From assembly GCA_016926455.1 (NCBI GenBank), contig JAFGOO010000074.1, positions 1-45,452 of the forward strand: DNA of 45,452 bases, written 5' to 3'. The notes beneath the pieces were generated by a model. It was not told the DNA's origin, did no database searches, and was given only the letters and a program-made list of their open reading frames with translations. Shown piece after piece: positions 1 through 7,995 of this stretch (position 1 is its first letter; each line of letters opens with the position of its first letter). Position numbers and translations under genes: made by a program. Source of the DNA: Methanosarcinaceae archaeon. Lineage in GTDB: Archaea > Halobacteriota > Methanosarcinia > Methanosarcinales > Methanosarcinaceae.

Positions 1-297
1 GAATTCGGCACTGGAAAATTCGGGGGGTACGCAGCTGTTGAGGTTGAAATTATAGAGGAAGATGACATACTCAAGGGTATAGGTCCCAAAACATCAGTCT
101 GGGCATCACATGGAGATGAGGTTATGGTAATGCCCGAAGGGTTTATACAACTTGCACGTTCCGAGATATGCGAAATAGAAGCAATGTGTCACATCAAAAA
201 ACCAATTTACGGGGTTCAATGGCATCCAGAAGTAGTGCATACTGAAAAAGGTGATGAGCTGTTCATGAACTTTTTTGAAGTTTGTGAGAATTATTAA
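1..297 (+). CDS. guaAA: GMP synthase, glutamine amidotransferase subunit A (3' part)
   Basis: The reading frame is open from base 1 to a TAA and gives the last 98 residues of a class I glutamine amidotransferase; the 5' half, including the nucleophilic Cys, lies outside the window. Visible motifs are SWASHGDEV-like residues around codon 40 and YGVQWHPEVVHT near codon 76, whose His and Glu complete the Cys-His-Glu triad. The family supplies ammonia from glutamine to the separate ATP-pyrophosphatase subunit (GuaAb), turning XMP into GMP. Archaea typically split GMP synthase in this way. The short length after HPE fits the stand-alone subunit rather than CarA or TrpG. Confidence 0.85.
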   Translation, partial: EFGTGKFGGYAAVEVEIIEEDDILKGIGPKTSVWASHGDEVMVMPEGFIQLARSEICEIEAMCHIKKPIYGVQWHPEVVHTEKGDELFMNFFEVCENY

Positions 298-356
298 TGC
301 TCCATCCAAAAGTATAAATGCAAAGGTATTAATAAGGCGGTACTGGAAATCACAGA

Positions 357-370
357 TTATAAATTATAAT
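357..370 (+). promoter_or_regulatory. TATA box for the eS17-dapA-dapB operon
   Basis: The sequence TTATAAATTATAAT lies about 55 bases before the eS17 start, with GGAG at 410-413 as ribosome binding site. It is the only strong TATA-like tract in the 298-420 gap. Confidence 0.5.
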
Positions 371-420
371 TAAATTCATAACCATGGGATATTACTGAAA
401 TATGCTGTTGGAGATTAACT

Positions 421-615
421 ATGGGAAATATTAGACAAACAAGCATTAAAAGAATAGCATTACGTTTATTAGAAAATCACAGAGACAATTTCACGACGGA
501 TTTTGATGAAAATAAAAATCTAGTTACTAAATATACGACAATTGAAGGCAAGGTCATCAGAAATCGTGTGGCAGGATATATAACACGAAAAATGACACAC
601 GTACACCAAGAATAA
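421..615 (+). CDS. rps17e: 30S ribosomal protein eS17
   Basis: A 64-residue basic protein with the conserved pattern IRQTSIKRIALRLLENH at the N terminus and KVIRNRVAGYITRKM near the C terminus, matching eS17 (archaeal/eukaryotic small-subunit protein). Length is normal for the archaeal form. GGAG seven bases upstream fixes the ATG. It is followed after 18 bases by dapA; placing eS17 ahead of dap genes is a recurrent methanogen arrangement (from memory). Confidence 0.95.
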   Translation: MGNIRQTSIKRIALRLLENHRDNFTTDFDENKNLVTKYTTIEGKVIRNRVAGYITRKMTHVHQE

Positions 616-633
616 CCTAAGCGCAGGGATAAG

Positions 634-1512
634 ATGTTTGAAGGGGTCCTACCGGCACTTATTACTCCTTTCACAAAAGACGATACTATCGACAAAGACG
701 GTATCATAAAAAACCTTGCGTTTGTTGAAGAAGGCGGCGTTTCTGGAGTGGTTCCCAGCGGCACTACCGGAGAATCTGCAACACTTTCGACTGACGAACA
801 TAAGCAATTGATCGACATAGTGGTTGATTCTTCAAATGTATTTGTTATAGCTGGAACAGGCTCAAATAACACCGAAGAGGCTTTAGAACTTACGCAGCAT
901 GCAGAGGACGCAGGAGCTGACGGAGCACTTCTAATCTCACCATATTATAACAAACCGAACAAAGACGGACTGATCAGACATTTTAAGAAAATCGCTGAAT
1001 CCACTGAGCTGCCCCTGCTCTTATACAACGTCCCTTCACGCACAGGTCAGGATATGCCGGTTGATCTCATTGTTGAGCTTTCAAAGGTTGAAAACATTGT
1101 CGGAATCAAGGAAGCAAGTGGTAATCTTGAAAAAGTATCTCGGATAATTGAGAAAACCATTGATGAGGACTTTCTGGTCCTGTCAGGAGACGATGGACTG
1201 ACACTGCCCATAGTCTCAATTGGTGGCTACGGTGTGATATCAGTTGTCGCCAATATTGTTCCAGACAAGATGGTAAAACTTGTCAATTATGCACTTACTG
1301 GTGATATGGTGGCAGCCAGAGAAGTTCACTACGAAATTGCGCCGCTTATTCGTGCACTGTTTACGGAAACCAACCCGATACCTGTTAAACGTGCCATGGG
1401 ATTGATTGGACTTGCAAGCGGACACCTGAGACTACCCCTTGCTCCGTTGAGTAGCAAAAATGAACAGATATTGCTCGAAGCTCTGAGAACTGCGGGTGTG
1501 CTTCATGATTAA
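634..1512 (+). CDS. dapA: 4-hydroxy-tetrahydrodipicolinate synthase
   Basis: A 292-residue TIM-barrel protein with the usual length of DapA. It condenses pyruvate with aspartate semialdehyde, the first committed step to diaminopimelate and lysine. Visible motifs: GVLPALITPF at the start, PSGTTGES (about 41-48), LYNVPSRTG with the catalytic Tyr, and VGIKEASGN with the Schiff-base Lys. The archaeal set of N-acetylneuraminate-lyase superfamily enzymes includes KDG aldolase, but the GTTGES pattern and the adjoining dapB favour DapA. Its 3' end overlaps dapB by 8 bases, so the two are probably translationally coupled. Confidence 0.95.
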   Translation: MFEGVLPALITPFTKDDTIDKDGIIKNLAFVEEGGVSGVVPSGTTGESATLSTDEHKQLIDIVVDSSNVFVIAGTGSNNTEEALELTQHAEDAGADGALLISPYYNKPNKDGLIRHFKKIAESTELPLLLYNVPSRTGQDMPVDLIVELSKVENIVGIKEASGNLEKVSRIIEKTIDEDFLVLSGDDGLTLPIVSIGGYGVISVVANIVPDKMVKLVNYALTGDMVAAREVHYEIAPLIRALFTETNPIPVKRAMGLIGLASGHLRLPLAPLSSKNEQILLEALRTAGVLHD

Positions 1513-2296
1513 AGCAGCAGTGACAGGCGCATGCGGACAGATGGGTGGACTGATAATCCAGAATATTGTTAAAGCTGAAAATCTGCAACTATCCGCTGCC
1601 TTCGATATCGTTAATATCGGCAAGGATGCGGGTGAAGTGGCACATGCTGGGGCACTTAAAATCCCTATATCGGATGCAAGGAACATAAAAAACGTCTTGA
1701 TAGAAACAGACACCAATGTTCTGATAGATTTTACCATTGCAGATGCAACTGTTCACAATGCCCCTGCTGCAGCAGGATGCGGGGTCAACCTAATCATAGG
1801 CACAACAGGTCTTTCTCCTCATCAGAGGGCCATAATTGATGATGCGATTCTGAAGAATAACGTTTCAGCTGTTATATCGCCCAATTTTTCGGTGGGAGTT
1901 AACATTTTTTTTAATATCCTGAAGCAAACTGCAAAATACCTTTCCGATTATGACATAGAGATTATAGAAGCCCACCACAACAAAAAGAAAGATGCTCCAA
2001 GTGGTACTGCCATGAAGGCTGCCGATGTGATCAGTAAAACATTGGGCGACAAGGAGTACGTTTTTGGGCGGCACGGCACTGCGCCGAGGAATAAAGAAAT
2101 TGGAATCCATGCGGTACGAGGTGGCGATATCGTTGGGGATCACACTGTTCTGTTTGCAGGAGATGGTGAGCGTATCGAGATTAAGCATCAGGCACACTCA
2201 AGGAACATGTTTGCAGCCGGCGCTGTTAAAGCGGCTGAATGGGTTTGTGGCAAACAGCCCGGCGTCTATACTATGGACGATATACTGGGGATTTGA
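1505..2296 (+). CDS. dapB: 4-hydroxy-tetrahydrodipicolinate reductase
   Basis: A 263-residue protein that reduces the DapA product with NAD(P)H. Visible: the Rossmann loop AVTGACGQMGG at the N terminus, IIGTTGLS in the middle, and EAHHNKKKDAPSGTA holding the catalytic His pair/Lys and the substrate-binding GT. The frame stays open upstream from a GTG at 1496, but the ATG at 1505 starts directly at MIKAAVTG, the typical N terminus, and gives an 8-base overlap with dapA. It ends with TGA just before the tgtA promoter. Confidence 0.95.
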   Translation: MIKAAVTGACGQMGGLIIQNIVKAENLQLSAAFDIVNIGKDAGEVAHAGALKIPISDARNIKNVLIETDTNVLIDFTIADATVHNAPAAAGCGVNLIIGTTGLSPHQRAIIDDAILKNNVSAVISPNFSVGVNIFFNILKQTAKYLSDYDIEIIEAHHNKKKDAPSGTAMKAADVISKTLGDKEYVFGRHGTAPRNKEIGIHAVRGGDIVGDHTVLFAGDGERIEIKHQAHSRNMFAAGAVKAAEWVCGKQPGVYTMDDILGI

Positions 2297-2346
2297 AGTA
2301 AATAGACAAGTTTCAGAAAAGGAATCTTAGAAGGGGTGAAGGAAGA

Positions 2347-2355
2347 TTAAATATA
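2347..2355 (+). promoter_or_regulatory. TATA box for tgtA-cobQ
   Basis: TTAAATATA lies about 25-33 bases before the tgtA ATG at 2380. That spacing puts the transcription start almost at the start codon, so the message may be leaderless; no Shine-Dalgarno sequence is visible. Confidence 0.5.
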
Positions 2356-2379
2356 CCTCCAGTAGCATCTATTGCTCAA

Positions 2380-3840
2380 ATGTCAACGATATTTGAAATT
2401 GTCCACAAGGATGCTGCAGGGCGTATCGGCAGGCTCACAACACCTCACGGGATAGTGGAAACGCCTACTGTCATGCCTGTAATCAACCCGAACATCCAAC
2501 TGATAAAATCACATGAAATGAGAGGTTTCGGTGCAGAGGTTCTTATCACAAATTCCTATATTATCTACCGCAGGGATGAACTCCGGGAGTGTGCCTTAAA
2601 AAATGGTTTGCATTCACTTCTTGGATTTGACGGTCCAATCATGACGGATTCGGGGTCTTTTCAGTTATCTATCTACGGTGAAGTGGAAGTCACCAATGAA
2701 CAGATCATTAAGTTCCAGCAAAAGATAGGCTCGGATATCGGTGTGCCACTGGATATCCCAACACCTCCAGATGTTTCACGTTCCCGGGTAGAATCTGAAC
2801 TTGCAACAACCATGGAGCGCTTGACAGAGGCGCGTAAGATCGTGACCGATGGTATGCTACTTGCAGGACCGGTGCAGGGTTCTACGTATAAGGACCTGCG
2901 GGAAAAATGTGCCAGAACGCTTTCAGAACTTGATTTTGACGTGTATCCACTGGGAGCAGTGGTTCCGCTGATGGAATCTTACCGGTATGCTGACCTTGTA
3001 GACGTGATAGTATCCTCCAAAAAAGGACTCCATCCAACATCTCCTGTCCATCTTTTCGGTGCCGGGCATCCCATGATGTTCGCGCTTGCGGTTGCAATTG
3101 GATGCGACCTCTTTGATTCTGCTGCCTATGCACTGTACGCAAAGGACGCCCGCTACATCACATCAAACGGGACATACCATCTTGAGGACCTGCACTACCT
3201 GCCGTGCTCATGCCCAGTATGCTCATCCCATACTGCAGAAGAGATTAAAAACGCTGATAACCGTGAGGAACTCCTTGCACGACACAACCTTTATGTGACA
3301 TTCGAGGAGATGCGGCTTGTAAAACAATCGATAAAAGATGGTAACCTGCTGGAACTGGTAGAACTGCGCTGCCGTGCTCACCCCAGACTTCTGGAGGGAC
3401 TCAAACAGGCATACAGTTATTCGGCTTGGCTTGAAAAATACGATCGCACGTCAAAATCCACATTCTTCTACTGTGGATCGGAATCTGCAAACCGCCCTGA
3501 AATCCTGCGGTTCTCCAACCGGATGGACCGCTTTACGATTACAGGTTCTGCCATCATACGTGCAACCGAAACAAAAGACGACAGCAAATACGACAACGTA
3601 CTGGTATTCAAACCGCCCTTCGGAGCGTTCCCTGTTGAACTTGGTGAGGTATATCCCTTCAATGCAGAAGTTGTAAGTAACCCTGATAATGAAGCAGTTG
3701 AGCGGGGACTCCTGAATACAATCAAGCTGATAGAACTGAACCCTGAAGCCGAGTTTACTTTTGTTATTGAGGAAAGATTTAAACACCCTTTAATCGGCTT
3801 GCTGGCAGAGATTGCAAATGTTGTGGAGTTTGAAAGATGA
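2380..3840 (+). CDS. tgtA: Archaeosine tRNA-guanine transglycosylase
   Basis: A 486-residue protein that swaps guanine 15 of archaeal tRNA for preQ0, the first tRNA-bound step to archaeosine. The N-terminal TGT barrel shows IMTDSGSFQLSIYG with the catalytic Asp, LAGPVQGSTY, and a zinc site with LPCSCPVC around residue 277. About 150 residues follow the catalytic domain (C1-type region), as in archaeal TgtA, but I see no clear PUA domain; a separate PUA-bearing partner (ArcS) would be expected elsewhere. The stop overlaps the cobQ start in ATGA, indicating coupling. Confidence 0.93.
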   Translation: MSTIFEIVHKDAAGRIGRLTTPHGIVETPTVMPVINPNIQLIKSHEMRGFGAEVLITNSYIIYRRDELRECALKNGLHSLLGFDGPIMTDSGSFQLSIYGEVEVTNEQIIKFQQKIGSDIGVPLDIPTPPDVSRSRVESELATTMERLTEARKIVTDGMLLAGPVQGSTYKDLREKCARTLSELDFDVYPLGAVVPLMESYRYADLVDVIVSSKKGLHPTSPVHLFGAGHPMMFALAVAIGCDLFDSAAYALYAKDARYITSNGTYHLEDLHYLPCSCPVCSSHTAEEIKNADNREELLARHNLYVTFEEMRLVKQSIKDGNLLELVELRCRAHPRLLEGLKQAYSYSAWLEKYDRTSKSTFFYCGSESANRPEILRFSNRMDRFTITGSAIIRATETKDDSKYDNVLVFKPPFGAFPVELGEVYPFNAEVVSNPDNEAVERGLLNTIKLIELNPEAEFTFVIEERFKHPLIGLLAEIANVVEFER

Positions 3841-5351
3841 AAAACGATAAAAATACAAACAAAAGCACAAAACATCTGCTGATCTTAGGGACTGCTTCTC
3901 ATGTGGGCAAGAGTGCAGTCGTCACAGCACTCTGTAGGATACTGTCCGAAGAATGGAGAGTGGTGCCTTTCAAGGCACAGAACATGAGCCTTAACTCATG
4001 GATAACTAAAGACGGTAAAGAGATCGGGATTGCACAGGCCATACAGGCAAAGGCTGCTGGTATTGAGCCTACTGTCGATATGAACCCTGTACTGTTAAAA
4101 CCCAAAGGGGATCGTCTTTCGCAGGTGATAATTCTGGGTGAGCCCTATGCGGACAAAGAGGCAGGTGAATACTACGGTTCAATTGAAAAAATGCATGATG
4201 TTCTCCGGGGTGCACTTGAAAGGCTTGAAAATGAGTACGATATCATAGTGATGGAAGGTGCCGGTGGGGCAGCAGAAATCAACCTTTATGACAGGGATAT
4301 CGTGAACATCGGAACTGCCAGGCTTACCAGTACTCCGATTATCATTGTGGGTGACATTGAACGCGGAGGCGTCTTTGCAAGCCTGTACGGAACCATCGAG
4401 CTCCTGCCCCCTGATGTGCGTGCAAATGTCAAGGGATTCATTATCAACAAGTTCAGGGGCGACCCTGCTATCCTTGAGCCGGGACTTCGTGAACTTGAAG
4501 AGCTTACAGGAATCCCGGTAATTGGAGTGCTTCCGTATTTTAACATCCGGATACCGTCCGAGGATTCGGTTTCAATTGGTGATAAAACCGATAAAATGAA
4601 GCAATCCCTGAAAAGATCCAGAAGTAACGACATTTACAGTGTTGAAATCGCAGTGATTCGTTTTCCGAGGATTTCCAATTTTACGGATTTCGAGCCGCTT
4701 GAGAATCTGGCGCATGTAAGGTATGTTGAACTTGATGAGGAACTCGGAACACCGGACGCTGTGATACTACCCGGAACAAAGAACACCATCAGCGACCTTT
4801 ACGACCTAAGACAGAGCGGAATGGACGTGCAGATCAAAAGACTCAAAGGCAACGTACCTATCATCGGCATATGTGGGGGATACCAAATGCTTGGTAAAAG
4901 AATCGTTGATTCGGGAATCGAAAACGGTGAGGCTGTACAGGTAGATGGACTGGGACTGCTGGATATTACAACCACCTTTGACGCATATGAGAAGACCACA
5001 ACGCAGGTTACCAAGACCATCAACGGTGGTGGTGCTATCCTTGAGTCAATTAAAGGGGAGACCATTTCCGGCTATGAGATTCACATGGGAGTTACCGAAT
5101 CACCAACTCCTGTCTTCGGGGACGACGGCTGCGTGGATGAATCAGTACTTGTGATTGGCACGTACCTGCATGGACTGTTCGACAATGAGAATGTGCGACG
5201 CGCATTTCTAACATACCTTCTCGAGAAAAAAGGACTAACATACCAGCCACCAGACGATGACTCAAAAGAGCGTGCTTACTCTGAACTTGCAGAACTTGTC
5301 CGCCGAAATCTGGACATGGAGCTGATTTACAGGATTACGGGGCTTCAGTAG
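3837..5351 (+). CDS. cobQ: Cobyric acid synthase (adenosylcobyric acid amidating)
   Basis: A 504-residue enzyme that uses glutamine and ATP to amidate four carboxylates of the corrin ring (CobQ/CbiP step of cobamide synthesis). The N-terminal dethiobiotin-synthetase-like ATPase begins with the P-loop LGTASHVGKS and FKAQNMSLNS; the C-terminal amidotransferase has GICGGYQMLG with the nucleophilic Cys, GYEIHMG and GTYLHGLF. Start ATG overlaps the tgtA stop by 4 bases. It ends in TAG; the next in-frame stop is only ten codons on. Corrinoids are heavily used by methylotrophic methanogens. Confidence 0.95.
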   Translation: MKNDKNTNKSTKHLLILGTASHVGKSAVVTALCRILSEEWRVVPFKAQNMSLNSWITKDGKEIGIAQAIQAKAAGIEPTVDMNPVLLKPKGDRLSQVIILGEPYADKEAGEYYGSIEKMHDVLRGALERLENEYDIIVMEGAGGAAEINLYDRDIVNIGTARLTSTPIIIVGDIERGGVFASLYGTIELLPPDVRANVKGFIINKFRGDPAILEPGLRELEELTGIPVIGVLPYFNIRIPSEDSVSIGDKTDKMKQSLKRSRSNDIYSVEIAVIRFPRISNFTDFEPLENLAHVRYVELDEELGTPDAVILPGTKNTISDLYDLRQSGMDVQIKRLKGNVPIIGICGGYQMLGKRIVDSGIENGEAVQVDGLGLLDITTTFDAYEKTTTQVTKTINGGGAILESIKGETISGYEIHMGVTESPTPVFGDDGCVDESVLVIGTYLHGLFDNENVRRAFLTYLLEKKGLTYQPPDDDSKERAYSELAELVRRNLDMELIYRITGLQ

Positions 5352-5486
5352 TTAATAGGGATGAATCTGGCTAATTTCGATTGATAGACAAACGTAACCA
5401 ATAAAAGAAATTAATTTTATGAAATAATTTCTAATTTAACCTACATTTCCAATAAAATAATAGTCAACTAACCCTATATTATCAAC

Positions 5487-6131
5487 CTACCCCCGCAACG
5501 TAGCCATGATATCCACCAACGCCTCACCGACCCCCGTGATGACGAACTGGACTGCTACGGTGGCGAGTAGGAGACCCATAATCCTTACTATTACCATGGT
5601 GCCGGTGTGGCCAAGACGGTCAAAAATCTTTTCTGATCTGGACAAAATGAAATACGAAAGAGTATAGACAAGAGCGATGTCAATAAAAAGAAGAATCTGC
5701 TCTGTAATACTGGCTGCCGTATTGAAAAGCACGATTCCTGTTGTTATGGCTCCTGGACCTGTTAGCAAGGGTACAGCAAGTGGCGTTACCACTAAATCAT
5801 CCTTCTTTAATGCCTCTGCCTCTTCCTTTGCGCTGCTCTTCGTTCCCGGTCTCCTACCTAAAAGCATTTCTATAGCAATTATGAATAACAGGATACCACC
5901 CGCTATCCTGAAAGAGTACATCTCTATACCTAGATATTCAAAAATCTTGTTGCCGGCAATTGTAAAGATTGCAAGCACAATAGCCGCCACAATCACTGCT
6001 TTTTTCACCATGTTATGGCGGTCTTTCTGCCCGAATTCGCTGAGAATGGACGTGAAAACAGGCACGTTCACAACTGGGTCCACTATGATAAAAAGCGAAA
6101 TGAAAGAGGATAAGGCAAAGTTTAGACCCAT
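5487..6131 (-). CDS. MarC-family integral membrane protein
   Basis: A 214-residue, very hydrophobic protein of the MarC (UPF0056) family with about six membrane segments. The N terminus shows the family's FIIVDPVVNVPVF, followed by PLAVPLLTGPGAIT in the centre, both hallmarks. The molecular function of the family is not established. It is transcribed away from trpD; a likely TATA-like tract on this strand lies around 6159-6170. The gene ends with TAG, with TAA 16 codons later. The 135 bases between its stop and cobQ's stop are AT-rich and hold nothing else recognisable. Confidence 0.85.
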   Translation of the reverse strand: MGLNFALSSFISLFIIVDPVVNVPVFTSILSEFGQKDRHNMVKKAVIVAAIVLAIFTIAGNKIFEYLGIEMYSFRIAGGILLFIIAIEMLLGRRPGTKSSAKEEAEALKKDDLVVTPLAVPLLTGPGAITTGIVLFNTAASITEQILLFIDIALVYTLSYFILSRSEKIFDRLGHTGTMVIVRIMGLLLATVAVQFVITGVGEALVDIMATLRG

Positions 6132-6201
6132 TAACCGCTATTTCTGCTTCCAAACGTTTATATTTTGTGATTCTTGCAGATTCCTTGAGTTTTATGCGAA
6201 A

Positions 6202-6211
6202 TACTTATATC
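6202..6211 (+). promoter_or_regulatory. TATA box of the trp operon
   Basis: TACTTATATC lies about 27 bases ahead of the TGTACA boxes, which would put the transcription start near 6232, inside the boxes. Confidence 0.5.
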
Positions 6212-6224
6212 TAATGCATTCATT

Positions 6225-6250
6225 TGTACATTAGTGTACATGATTGTACA
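6225..6250 (+). promoter_or_regulatory. Three TGTACA operator boxes upstream of trpD (TrpY-type TRP boxes)
   Basis: TGTACA occurs at 6225, 6235 and 6245, exactly 10 bp apart, so all three face the same side of the helix. TGTACA is the TRP-box motif bound by TrpY in Methanothermobacter (established knowledge, recalled). The boxes overlap the predicted transcription start, which suits tryptophan-dependent repression. No trpY-like gene is in the window. Confidence 0.7.
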
Positions 6251-6274
6251 TTAATATTACAGATGGTGTCCATA

Positions 6275-7270
6275 ATGAAATCATGCATTCAGAAAATAAG
6301 CGAAGGAAAGGACCTCAAAATAACAGAGGCTGAGAAGGCGATAACAAAAATATTCAATAGTGCCACAGATGCACAGATAGGTGCATTCCTGATGGCACTG
6401 AAAATGAAAGGAGAGACACCATATGAGATTGCTGGGTTTGTAAAGGGAATGAAAAAAGCGGCAAACCTCATCTACCCAAATGTCGACGGCGTGCTTGTAG
6501 ACACCTGTGGAACAGGCGGTGACATCCACAACACCATCAATGTCTCAACAGCTGCAGCCATCATAACAGCAGCTTCAGGGGTGTCCGTTGCGAAACACGG
6601 TAACTACTCTATCACATCCCTCTCAGGCAGCGCTGACGTGCTAAAAGAACTCGGGATCAAGATAGACCATACACCAAACAATGTAAAAAAGTCCATAGAG
6701 AACACTGGTATCGGGTTCATGCTTGCACCGGTGTTCCACCCTGCAATGAAAAGAGTGGCAGGTCCAAGGAAGGAACTGAGCGTACGGACGGTCTTCAATA
6801 TTCTGGGACCGCTCACAAATCCTGCCAGCGCGACCGCTCAGTTGATAGGGGTATATGACAAGAACTTGTGTGAAACCCTTGCTCAGGTGCTCAAGATAAT
6901 CGGTACAAAACATGCACTGGTCGTAAACGGTGATGGCATGGACGAGATATCCAACATTTCTGATACCTATGTTGCAGAACTCAAAAACGGCGCAATCTCA
7001 ACCTACACAATGACACCTGAAGAACTTGGCATCAAACGGGCTAAAGCAAACGAAATTGTAGGTGGCACTCCAAAGGAGAACGCTCAGGATATTAACTACA
7101 TCCTCAAAGGTGAAAAAGGACCAAAAAGGGACATTGTTGTTATCAATGCCTCCGCAGCCCTATATGTGGCTGGCAAGGCGGATTCCATCAAGAATGCCAT
7201 TCCAATAGTAGAGGATTTAATCGACAGCGGTAAAGCCCTAGAAAAGCTCAACGAGTTCAGGGAAATTTAA
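6275..7270 (+). CDS. trpD: Anthranilate phosphoribosyltransferase
   Basis: A 331-residue enzyme joining anthranilate and PRPP. Motifs: VDTCGTGGD (about 75-83), KHGNYSITSLSGSADVL, and GPRKELSVRTVFNILGPLTNPA. The frame is open further upstream, but initiation there would read through the TGTACA boxes; I chose the ATG at 6275 because GGTG lies six bases before it and MKSCIQKISEG matches the usual N terminus. The ATG at 6263 is an alternative. It is the first gene of a trpD-F-E-G run. Confidence 0.93.
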   Translation: MKSCIQKISEGKDLKITEAEKAITKIFNSATDAQIGAFLMALKMKGETPYEIAGFVKGMKKAANLIYPNVDGVLVDTCGTGGDIHNTINVSTAAAIITAASGVSVAKHGNYSITSLSGSADVLKELGIKIDHTPNNVKKSIENTGIGFMLAPVFHPAMKRVAGPRKELSVRTVFNILGPLTNPASATAQLIGVYDKNLCETLAQVLKIIGTKHALVVNGDGMDEISNISDTYVAELKNGAISTYTMTPEELGIKRAKANEIVGGTPKENAQDINYILKGEKGPKRDIVVINASAALYVAGKADSIKNAIPIVEDLIDSGKALEKLNEFREI

Positions 7271-7290
7271 AATAAAGGCTAGGCTGTCAA

Positions 7291-7995
7291 ATGAAAGTTG
7301 CAAATAAACAGGCCCCACGAGTGAAAATCTGTGGCATGAAATCTGCTGAGGACATCGAACTTGCGGTCAGGTGCGGTGCAAATGCTGTCGGTTTAATCGC
7401 GGATGTACCTGTGGACACACCCCGAAAAATTGACACCGAAACAGCAATAGAACTGGCTTCCCATGTCCCTCTTTTTGTAGATTGCGTGCTTGTTATCATG
7501 CCTGCTGACGGTGAGCAGGCGGTCGGGATGATCGATACAGTCAAACCGGATGTTGTCCAGCTCCACAGCGACCTTAGTGTCGATAATCTTCAATTCATCC
7601 GGGACAACACCGGTGCAGGCATCGTAAAAACATTCTCGATTCCTGTTAGCACAACAAGTTCAGCTCATGAAGCTGTCGAACAGGTGGTAAATGGTATCAA
7701 CGACCTTATAGACCGCGACCTTGCAGACGGCATCCTGCTGGACTCCAGCAAAGCAGGAAAGGTAGGCGGTACGGGTGTAGCACACGACTGGTCCATCAGC
7801 AGGGTAATTGTGGAGAACGTGGACATCCCCGTGATTCTTGCAGGCGGACTCAAACCCTACAATGTACGAGATGCAGTTCTCCAAGTTCACCCCTATGCAG
7901 TGGATACTTCGTCTGGTATCGAGACTAACGGCAAAAAGGACGGCGCAAAGATGTGCAGATTCGTAAAAGAGGCAAAATGTGAGGTGTCCCAATGA
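7291..7995 (+). CDS. trpF: Phosphoribosylanthranilate isomerase
   Basis: A 234-residue TIM-barrel protein catalysing the Amadori rearrangement of phosphoribosylanthranilate. The N-terminal VKICGMKSAED holds the catalytic Cys, ILLDSS supplies the catalytic Asp, and GGTGVAHDW and LAGGLKPYNV bind phosphate. Slightly longer than bacterial TrpF because of an insertion around residues 125-140. It lies 20 bases after trpD, and its stop overlaps the trpE start (ATGA). Confidence 0.93.
   Translation: MKVANKQAPRVKICGMKSAEDIELAVRCGANAVGLIADVPVDTPRKIDTETAIELASHVPLFVDCVLVIMPADGEQAVGMIDTVKPDVVQLHSDLSVDNLQFIRDNTGAGIVKTFSIPVSTTSSAHEAVEQVVNGINDLIDRDLADGILLDSSKAGKVGGTGVAHDWSISRVIVENVDIPVILAGGLKPYNVRDAVLQVHPYAVDTSSGIETNGKKDGAKMCRFVKEAKCEVSQ

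Noticed and set aside
477..872. 131-codon open frame on the minus strand across eS17/dapA
   Set aside because: It is the antisense of two well-supported genes, has low-complexity Ser/Thr-rich composition and no family motif.
5677..6234. 185-codon plus-strand frame
   Set aside because: It runs antisense to the MarC gene, whose membrane segments and motifs are clear; the plus-strand product has no recognisable features.
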